Assembly (NCBI GenBank): GCA_964030475.1
Contig: CAXIPT010000005.1
Span: 3,562,097 to 3,626,096 of the forward strand
Length of the DNA: 64,000 nucleotides
Origin: Tethya wilhelma
Lineage: Eukaryota > Porifera > Demospongiae > Tethyida > Tethyidae
Reading direction: 5' to 3'
Shown one piece after another: positions 45,590 through 64,000 of the stretch; the first letter of the stretch is position 1, and every line of letters begins with the position of its first letter. The notes under the pieces are model-generated. The model saw only the letters and a list, made by a program, of their open reading frames with translations, was not told where the DNA came from and searched no databases. A program made the translations under genes and the position numbers.

Positions 45590-48500
45590 AGCATGGTTTC
45601 CTTCACTTACAATGTACTCCTTGCTCCATGGTACAAAATTCAGCCTGTCCTGTTTTAACTACTTAGAAGAAATTGGATACAATGCAAAATAATTAATGCT
45701 TAATTAGGTACAAAAATGGACATTTTTGCTAATTTGCAGTTAATATGTTTTTGCAGAATAAAATTTTCAGCTAGTAAATTATTTGCTAGAAGAGGATACT
45801 CTTTTATATAATGCTAAAATTATTAGAAAAAAATTTTTTGTACAGCAAACTAGACTCAAATTGAAATGGCCTTATATTGAAAACAGATATGTTTCTATGG
45901 CAACCACTGAATGTATGTATATTTACCCAAGTATGCTGAATCTTTATACACGATAGAATTTTTCACACTAGAGCTCAGTATTGAATACTAGTCAAATTTC
46001 TGAGCACATTTTTAAATCATAAAAAAACCATAATACCTGCCTTAACTATACACTGAAGGAAATGTAATGTCAATTGTTAACCAACTTTATTTCCGAGACT
46101 ATGTAGTGTTTCTATAGGTTCTACTTAGTAAATTCCAACAGAAATAAGAAATTTATCTGCTGCTCACTTTCACTGTGTCTAGAGTGGTTCTATGCTTTGA
46201 GATACGCTGATAGTCAGAATAGAAATGGAAAGAAGAGCTTTCTCCTGAATTCAAATTGGCTTATGAAATGATTTCCAAGAGCTTGGAACATATTGTGAAA
46301 CTTGTTGGGTGTACAACCAATTATAACTTTAATGACTCTTGGTCAAGGCCTTCTTACCATCTGATCATGATCACTCCACTTGGACCCAGGGAGGTTCTAC
46401 CTGATACCTGACAAAACACAAATCATTTTGACACATAATTTCACATAGTACTTAATGCTGCTATCTTTCAGCATGATGTCAAGACGGTTTGTTAGTTTGG
46501 TTCAACCTCAAGGACATCCAATTTGCATGGTTATAAGAAGAGTCTATTAGGAGATCAAGAGAAGGCCTCAATTGTAACAAGTATTAGTTTTTGCCTCACC
46601 AGGTACTCATTCACATGTAGTCCAACCACTAACTGTACTGTGTAACACTCAAACCAAACCACTGAGCTTACTCAGCTTGAAACCACTTTTCCCTAACTAC
46701 TTATTTGCACTTGATGCAACAAGTTTCTGTTGTTGCATCATGAGTTCTCTTGCATGGATGGACTTTAGTTAGGGCACTAGATATAAAACCAGGAATAATA
46801 AATGAGAAAATAGAGTGGTATCTAAGTACAGTAATATTGTTATTGTAATTGTGATTCAACATGTCACTAACACTAAAAAACATGATTAAAAGCACAAAGA
46901 GGAGAGTAAACACGCAACTGAACGAAAAATATAGGCTTCTGAGTTAAGTACAATGGAAAACTGGTATACAGTATAGTTACAAATTTGAAAATGCATTAAT
47001 TGTTGGAGTAAACTAAATAACATTAATATTATAGTTAAAATGCATTGTTAATTAATATGGTAGACCTGGTGATGATTGAATATAATTTCTATTGTAGACA
47101 ATCATGTTAATTGAGATGATATGACATTGTATTTGTGACAATCCTGGTTGAGATATATATAACCTTCAGAGGCGACTGTCTTTTTGGTTTAATATTGAGA
47201 CCAAGAATTAAGTATTGTGTTGAAAATACACTAGATGTTTGTGGATGCCACTGCAAATTGACCATAATGTTGAGATTCATCCAGGTGACTTAATTTCAGT
47301 GCATGTAGATGTCTTTATGATATATCCTAGGTTTTGCATCACCATACAATAATAATTATTATTAACTGACTTGCTTGTTTGGTGTGGAGAGAAAGATACA
47401 CTCAAGTAATTCTTGAAAGGACTGTCTGCATGCTTTAGCAGTGTAATTTTGGATACAGGAAAGATGTACATTATATGGATAATATGATACAGTTGGGCGA
47501 CAATCTTTTAAACAACACCATGCACAGTCAATGGATGATCTTTGTTTTGCACAGACACTGTGGGTCAGACATGTGGCGTAGTGTTATGAGCATGTCCAAC
47601 TTCTGCAGTACCACTTCATTTCCCTATTTCTACATTTCCTCATTTCCTGTTCCTGGTTATAATAGACCTTCAGTTGATCCTAGATATCCAGTTGATTCTA
47701 GATGTATATGGTTTGTGTCCTGCTCACATTCATGTTGCTTATGTGAGATCAAGAGATCATATGTACTCTTGGTGAGATTAGCCTGGGAATAATTCTAAGT
47801 TGATTTACTAATTATTGAATTCCATCTATGATCGTGATGTTTTAATTTTTAATAACTGCTATGGTAATAGTAATTTTGCTTGCAGTTCTTTATCCAGAGT
47901 CGAGCTTGTGAAGTGCGACCTAATGCTCGTCTTCTTAGGCTATGAGAATCCCTATGGTGGCCAACAGTGGATGCTGTATATAGCTGCAAGCAGATATTGT
48001 GTTGGGGCGATGCGCAGTAAAAATAAGGTAGTTTTCTAGACTTAATCTCTCGTTTTGTGTGTAAAATTTGATCTTGTATTTTTGAGTTATTCTCATAACA
48101 GTTACTGCAGAAATATGAAGTGGGTAATGCTGTATTTCCAAAATAATTGATAAGGTGCGACTTAATAGAAGCTGTTATTTCTACCTCCAGAGATTTTGAC
48201 ATCTTTTCAATTTCCTCATAGAATTATGTATAATAATTATTATTATTGTCGTTTGCATTTATATATATAATGACAAACTCAAGAATGTCTTATAATATTA
48301 TAGTGGAAAGCCTTCTCCTACAGGTATGCTGTCTAATATTTTTGCGGACTAAAGTTTCAACTTTGTGGCGGCAATCATTCTATATACATTACGCAGGGAA
48401 TATTGCCGATAGATGCAAATCATGATAATTATTGATACTAACAATTAATGTTGACCTTTTTTTATTCATCTTTGCCATTTCATTTAGTTGCATCCTTTGC

Positions 48501-50012
48501 AGAAGAGTTCTGCTCAACTGCTAGGACATCTTGCAACGTACATTAAGATATATACATGAAGAAGAATCGTGAGCTAAAAACAGTGATGAAGCCTCATGTG
48601 AGATATGTCATTGTTGAATACAACGTATGGTAGAGAGAGCGCTCTTTCCCGGGTTTTTGTTAACAGCTTTCAAACAAATTTTAAAGTCCGTGAGATTGAG
48701 ACAGAATGGTCAGGTAGGTGAAAAAAGAAAGCAGTCAACTAGGAGGCAGTAGTAGCAGTAGTTCAAACAATGTTATAGGTTAGTAAGATGCACTTTGGCT
48801 GTCACCGATGGCCTCGAAGGCTCATGCCAATAGACTTTCGAGTTATTTTTCTATCCGGAGACTACAAACTCAGCTATAATGCAACCATAATTTTAGAGAA
48901 ATTTACCAGTTTTTTTTATTCTGCTGACTGTATTTTCTGCTGCAAACTCTTGAGCAAAAGTCATACTAAGCTACTACATGTGAGCGCTTGCAATGTAAAG
49001 TGTATCACCACAGTGTCGTATTTCTTCATGTTCAACCATGCAATGAAGAATCTAACTCAAAAATGCTGATGCAAGTATAACATTGTGTGTGGTGTGTGAA
49101 TTGTAGTTGGTGGGTGTAATATGTTTACTGTAACACTTGCTAGTTATGGTTTATTTTCTTGATTTTGGCTTGACTTAATTTTGCTGAACTAGTTTTTTCC
49201 CCTTCCTATAAAAGTTGAGCACTTGTAAACTCATGCAGTTGTTCTAGTGATCCACTTTGGCTCTGAAGCAAATCTTTGCTGCTGAATGACATTGTGTTCT
49301 GAGAGTGAGTTACATACATTAGTAATACATTATTAATGCATAACAATAATACTGCAAATTACTGTAAAGTTAAATCTTTATAGTAAAAATTGAAGCATCT
49401 GAGTCAATGGATTTATACCAACTACGAGCATGTGTATGCAAAATTTTTTCTATCGAAAATACATGGATCGAAGGCTTGATAAATATGTCCATATTTGTAA
49501 ATAGAAAATGGGTTAGAACATTGTGGTATACTGATAAATAATTTTTTCTGCTATATTAATTATATCTCATGATATAACATATAAAATTATATATAATTTG
49601 TTGTTGTAGTGTTAAAAAATATTTATAACTAGATGCAATTATTATGGCATAATGATGTCATTCTGAGTGTGTGTCACTAAGTATAATAATTTTATTATGG
49701 GAGAATTCAAAACAGTTTAACATTTAATGCATGCATGCAGATAAAAATGAATATCTTGCAAGCTACCAAGTTCCCGACTATTCACGTCAGATTAGGTATG
49801 GATTAATCCAACTGTTGATTGTATGCACTTAAAATTATTGTGAATGAGTAGCTAAGAAATCCTTCTTGGCCGATAAGTTTATGACCTTTTGTGGTCATGC
49901 TAATTAGGTGTCAAATCAAAGGGAAATTAAAAACATACACCATGCACATTATGGGTATACTTCCACCCCAGAAAACGACTTGTTTTAATATTGCATGCAT
50001 GCAATGTAATGA
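45590..50012. other. long stretch without recognised genes
   Basis: About 4.4 kb of AT-rich sequence. The longest frames (105 codons at 47,475; 117 codons at 47,849 minus; 93 codons at 48,788) show no familiar domain. No inverted-repeat element stood out on reading. It could be intergenic, or untranslated or intronic sequence of a gene whose exons are not visible here. Confidence 0.3.
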
Positions 50013-50016
50013 TTTA

Positions 50017-50233
50017 CCGTATAGCAGCAAAGTTTCGCGGGGTTTAACTTTCGCCGTTTTTGTGGATCAGGATCCATCCGTGAAACTTTTTTATCTGCCA
50101 AATTTTCATATGGTATAAAGTTATATGCATGGGCTCACACAGCTAATCTGCAGAAGTTAAACCACAAAATTTAATGTTCGACTAGAGATATTTGCAAAGT
50201 TTGACACCGTAAAACTTAATTCCTGCTATACAC
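50017..50233. mobile_element. MITE with ends like the 16-19 kb transposon
   Basis: The left end CCGTATAGCAGCAAAGTTTC and right end (inward) GTGTATAGCAGGAATTAAG are flanked by TA (50,015-16 and 50,234-35). 217 bases. Internal TTTCGC/GTGAAACTTT motifs replace the TTTTCGTG motifs of the other members. Confidence 0.65.
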
Positions 50234-50878
50234 TATGCAAATACAATGTGTTTTCCAATACAGGGCATCAATTGCTAACAACTGTAAAGCCTACACACCA
50301 CTTCACTATGCATTACTTTTTGCCAGGTAAGTTGTTTCAGAATATGTCTCATTGCCAATTAAGCAGCCAAAACAAGGCTCAACGCACATGCATGCAGTTG
50401 ACAATCAGGGCCATGCAATCTTTGCTGTTTCCATACCATTTGTTTTTAAGTGACCATAAGGGCATTGCTTGATCACTCCATCATTACTAGATTATGATGT
50501 CACAGTCAAAAAAATGGTCATCAATTGAATAATATTATATTGAAGTACTGCATGAAAGATCGAACATATTTCTTGATGGAATCAATATTCAAGTGAAATT
50601 TCCCTAAACTACCATGGTGATATGGAGAGTATAGACTTGTATAGAGTGCATTACAATTAAGATCATAAGGGCAGTTTTGCCTTAGTATGCACTCAGGCAG
50701 TGCATTGTTTACTGAAGCAAGTATAATATGGCAGGAAACCCTAACTATAAAGTTTTGTTCTAATAATTAATTTTCAGTAGATCTATCTATAATATATGGG
50801 CTAGGGGAAATTTCATTAGGCACAGCATGCATGCATGCATGCATCTACAAATTCACTATCTCAATAGTATCAGAGTAA

Positions 50879-52102
50879 CATGTTTGTCTCAATTATACCC
50901 AACCCACAGGTTCAACCTCTTACAATTGCCATGGTAAATGGTTAGTAGGATGTTCAGCACCCAGAGATATAAGGAGATGTGGTGTGTCTGAGGTGTGTCT
51001 ACCTCCTGGCAATGACAAGTGTTCTGATTGCACTGGTGTGGTGAGGTTAGATGGAGGCCCTGCTGGATGGAACAAACACCCCCATCAAAAATGTCCTAGT
51101 ATTGACCTCAGTCATTATAAAAAAATAGCTTCTAACAAAGCAATTAATTCAATAGCACCTTCAACACAAAAGTCTTACACTACTTGTCAAGATTGTTACT
51201 TAGAGTTCTGTAGGGAAGCAGGATTGTCACCATTTCCATTGACAGAAGCTCAGATATGCTCATATGTAGCTTTTCTATCTGATACTAAGAGCTTAGTATA
51301 CAAGACTATATCAAGACACCTCACTGCAATAAAACGCTTGCAGATACTAATGGATTTAGGGGATCCATTGATGAACACATGGCCACTGTTAAAATTTACA
51401 TTGCGTGGAGTGAGGCTGGAGAGACCGAAGTCGCAGGTTAGACCAAAGCCACTCCCAATGACTACAGATCTCCTCCTTAAACTGCAACAGGGTTGGATTG
51501 TGGAGGATAACAGTTTTGATTCCATTATGCTTTGGGCAGCCAGTAGCATGTGCTTCTTTGGGTTTATGAGGTCAGGAGAAATTACAATCCCTTCTGCAGA
51601 TAAATTTGACCCAAAGAGCCACCTGTGCTACGGGGATGTACACCTACCCTCGGCAGATGAGCCTACTGTAGCGAGAGTTCATATTAAAGCTTCTAAAACA
51701 GATGTATTTCGCAATGGAGTGGATGTGTTCCTGGGGAAAACTAATAACCAGCTGTGCCCAGTAGAGGCTATCTCATCATACATCAGAGTTCGTGGCTATT
51801 CTTCAGGTCCATTTTTCCATTTTGCTTCTGGCTTACCATTGACACGAGAGACATTTGTGAGAAAAGTAAGATCAGCCCTTAAAGTGCATAATGTTAATGT
51901 TAAATGGTACTCAGGCCATAGTTTTCGTATTGGAGCAGCTACAGCAGCTGCAGCTGCTGGACTGGAAGACTCATTGATCAAGACTCTAGGCCGTTGGAAG
52001 AGCACTGCATATCAGTTGTATATACGGACCCCTCCACACACACTGGCAGCAGTCTCTAAACAACTCTCGGAAGTGCACATGTACCACTATTTTTATAAGT
52101 AG
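50879..52102 (+). CDS. tyrosine recombinase (DIRS/Crypton-like), intact frame
   Basis: The frame is open from a stop at 50,876 to the stop after 52,099. Counting from the GTG at 50,984, residues 45-145 form a core-binding (SAM-like) domain and residues 155-350 the catalytic domain. Visible catalytic residues are Arg196 (FMRSGE), Lys235 (HIKASKTD), His312 and Arg315 (GHSFRIGAAT), Trp338 in the place of the second His (LGRWKS), and Tyr343 or Tyr346. The GHSFR..LGRW..Y layout is that of DIRS/Ngaro-type recombinases and sponge and cnidarian relatives. There is no in-frame ATG before residue 123, so an upstream exon is needed; a splice acceptor (ACCCACAG) fits at 50,909. The N-terminal stretch is Cys-rich (for example CSDC). 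No reverse transcriptase lies nearby. It ends 0.5 kb from U2SURP's stop, tail to tail. Confidence 0.75.
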   Translation, partial: HVCLNYTQPTGSTSYNCHGKWLVGCSAPRDIRRCGVSEVCLPPGNDKCSDCTGVVRLDGGPAGWNKHPHQKCPSIDLSHYKKIASNKAINSIAPSTQKSYTTCQDCYLEFCREAGLSPFPLTEAQICSYVAFLSDTKSLVYKTISRHLTAIKRLQILMDLGDPLMNTWPLLKFTLRGVRLERPKSQVRPKPLPMTTDLLLKLQQGWIVEDNSFDSIMLWAASSMCFFGFMRSGEITIPSADKFDPKSHLCYGDVHLPSADEPTVARVHIKASKTDVFRNGVDVFLGKTNNQLCPVEAISSYIRVRGYSSGPFFHFASGLPLTRETFVRKVRSALKVHNVNVKWYSGHSFRIGAATAAAAAGLEDSLIKTLGRWKSTAYQLYIRTPPHTLAAVSKQLSEVHMYHYFYK

Positions 52103-52609
52103 TGAACAGTTTTCTTGCTTTATGCTAATTGACTTTTATTGTTGCTATTACTTTTTGGAAGGTTTTTGTTTTGTTGCACTTATTCACAAAAAAACCCCAA
52201 CTTATTATATAAGTAACTTCTATTCTCTTGTCAATACAAGCCACCCGTAAAGAAATCACTATACTGTAGTGAGCAATAATTGAGGAAACAATACACTTGG
52301 ATGACAATAATCGTCCATTCAGGTTAGCCTAGGTCTTCCAATAATTTGAGCAATAATTAGTATTGAGTTTTCAGCCTACTATATAGATTTATATGATTGT
52401 TTGAAAATACTAAAAGGATCTATAAATTAAGGATAGCTCTTTTATGCTAGGCTGAAACAGCTTATGTGGTTAGTAGGTTGATACAGTCACAATGTCATGC
52501 AATTCAGGCAATTAATATAATTATAACAAAAATCTTTATACATAATGTACAAATATACCAAGGTCACAGGATACTTAGCTTAGCTAGCAGAAGCCTGATA
52601 AACTTCTTG
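52103..52609. other. spacer between convergent genes
   Basis: Holds the 3' flank of the recombinase frame and of U2SURP. No repeat or ORF of note. No canonical AATAAA is obvious directly after either stop. Confidence 0.35.
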
Positions 52610-62580
<9,971 letters not shown>

Positions 62581-64000
62581 GTTCAGGCCTTCAGACGGCT
62601 GAAGGGCATTAATTAGAATTGAAGTAACCGCGTGCACGTATGGTGTGTGATAAAATTATAGCAGCAGTGCTCTTGAAGCGATAAATTTACAAGCCAATTC
62701 AACTTGACAGTGAGCTCCGGTGCCTGAAACCAACTCTCTAGGTAAGATACCAGTGTTTAATAATGTGCATTCCAGCATATTTATTCATGAAAGGTCTTCA
62801 GGAGTGATCTTATCCTTTGTCTCAAACCTAAAGGAAGTCTCTATTATCTATGAAATAAGTGTCTGATTAGGCAAGTGTCTCTAGTAAATTCGCAAAGGGC
62901 TGAGCCACTCTAGTGCCTAGCCTTGAGAACTAGGGTTGGTAGATTGAAAAACTCTTTAATCTCATGAGAACTCTAGCCTCAAACCCAGACCCCTCCCTTA
63001 GTTTTGTTTGCATAAAGCACAGAGGGCCTGGTCACCAATCTCACATGAGTGATGTAAAGGACAGAAAAATGGTAGGTGGGTAAAAACTGTGCCCACTCGA
63101 GAAAGCATGAAGACTTTGCAAGCGCTCACGTACATAAGAGCTTTGTATGACTTTGGGATTTTGTGGTAGAGAATACAACCAGCAAATAAAAAAAACAAAA
63201 AACCCAGATATCCTGGATGAGGTTACCATGGGTAGTGAGGAGTGACAGGAACTGGAGAGGGAGATCGAAGATCTGGGGAAGAAGGTGGAAGACTTGCATA
63301 CTGTATTTCTCTAAAAATTACTTGCATTAGCTGAGTTCGTAGTCTATGGATAAGAAAGTTACTCAAAAGCCTACGCATGAGGCTTCGAGGCTAGTAGCCA
63401 TTGTAACTGTGAAATCTAGTCTTACTAACCTACAACATTGAACTACTTCTAAACATAACAAGCCTCCTAGTGGACTACTTTTGTTTTCAGTTACCTGTCT
63501 CAATCTCACAGACTGTATAATTCTTTTGAAAAACCCAGCAAACAGCACGCTCTCTACCATGTATTGTATTCGCCAATCACATCTCTCACGTGAGATTGGC
63601 GACCAGGCTCCCCCTTTCCCTTTCGTACTGTCTGAGAGGGGGGAGTCTGGGAACAAGGCTATGATAACAACTGTCCCTAGTCTGGCACAGCCAGATCATG
63701 AGGTGGTCCCATCTGAAATGGCTCATGTACATGGCAGTCCTAAGCATTTCGCATTCCCTTTAATCCTCCTTTCCTTATACTATGTCCTTCTCTTTTGATG
63801 CTAATAGTCATGGATGAATATGCTGCATATACAATAGGCTAGGAAGATTTAACCTAAGTGTCCTGTTTGGCATTGCATTGTGTCCAGATACTTTTCCTAG
63901 TTTTTTCGAAAAGGGATGAAGAACGGAAGCTGGGAAACCTTTCATTTTCACTGAAGATCATCCCTCAAAACGTTATTGTACTTGCTTTATCTGGTTGTCA
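62581..64000. other. upstream flank of U2SURP, no gene recognised
   Basis: Holds the U2SURP promoter side by position; no core element is evident by eye. 63,028-63,055 (GGCCTGGTCACCAATCTCAC) recurs inverted at 63,583-63,612 (GTGAGATTGGCGACCAGGC), bounding a 0.58-kb segment that may be a TIR element. Frames at 63,363 (minus) and 63,481 (plus) overlap on opposite strands and show no domain. Confidence 0.4.

Noticed and set aside
47475..48202. Frames of 105 and 117 codons on opposite strands
   Set aside because: They overlap or adjoin, have low-complexity or Cys/Ser-rich content and no domain, as expected by chance in AT-rich DNA.
63363..63798. Opposing frames upstream of U2SURP
   Set aside because: They overlap each other across an inverted repeat and show no conserved motif.

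Overview
The window reads as metazoan nuclear DNA, most likely from a demosponge related to Amphimedon. It is AT-rich, has short GT-AG introns, and carries one conserved multi-exon animal gene in a dense bed of transposon remains. At the left edge is the end of a multi-pass membrane protein of a type I associate with sponges. The species call comes from recalled family resemblance, not from a search.

Layout. 1-590: end of the membrane-protein gene, cut by a copia-type solo LTR (574-985). 985-2617: ZMYM/hAT-like transposase-derived gene without its C-terminus. 6.3-7.26 kb: first near-complete copy of a dispersed family here called R. 7.5-8.88 kb: relic of a Crypton-type (KIAA1958-like) tyrosine recombinase. 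9.3-10.05 kb: Tc1/IS630-like relic. 10.4-14.6 kb: degenerate Ty1/copia element on the minus strand. 14.69-16.05 kb: ZBED-type hAT relic. 16,074-19,187: a 3.1-kb TA-flanked inverted-repeat transposon holding a pogo-like DDE transposase (minus) tail to tail with a HIRAN plus Ulp1-like protease gene (plus). 19.4-25 kb: R copy, Harbinger-type MITE, other TIR elements and a Merlin/IS1016-like relic. 26.75-28.95 kb: second hAT (TTF/DUF4371) relic. 29-45.6 kb: mostly R copies, foldbacks and MITEs, with FLYWCH/MULE, P-element-like and Helitron-like fragments. 45.6-50 kb: little that can be named. 50.88-52.1 kb: an uninterrupted tyrosine-recombinase ORF without an in-frame start codon. 52.6-62.58 kb: the only clear host gene, U2SURP (SR140), on the minus strand, reconstructed here in 24 coding exons. 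62.6-64 kb: upstream flank with no recognised gene.

How parts relate. The 3.1-kb element shares its TIR type with three short MITEs in the window, so it is a plausible source of their mobilising enzyme. One of those MITEs begins 3 bp inside a U2SURP intron, at the 5' splice site. A second, unrelated MITE with telomere-like CCCTAG repeats begins at the intron 1 donor. Two larger TIR elements also sit in U2SURP introns. Nearly all transposon ORFs are broken; the exceptions are the recombinase ORF at 51-52 kb and, nearly, parts of the composite element.
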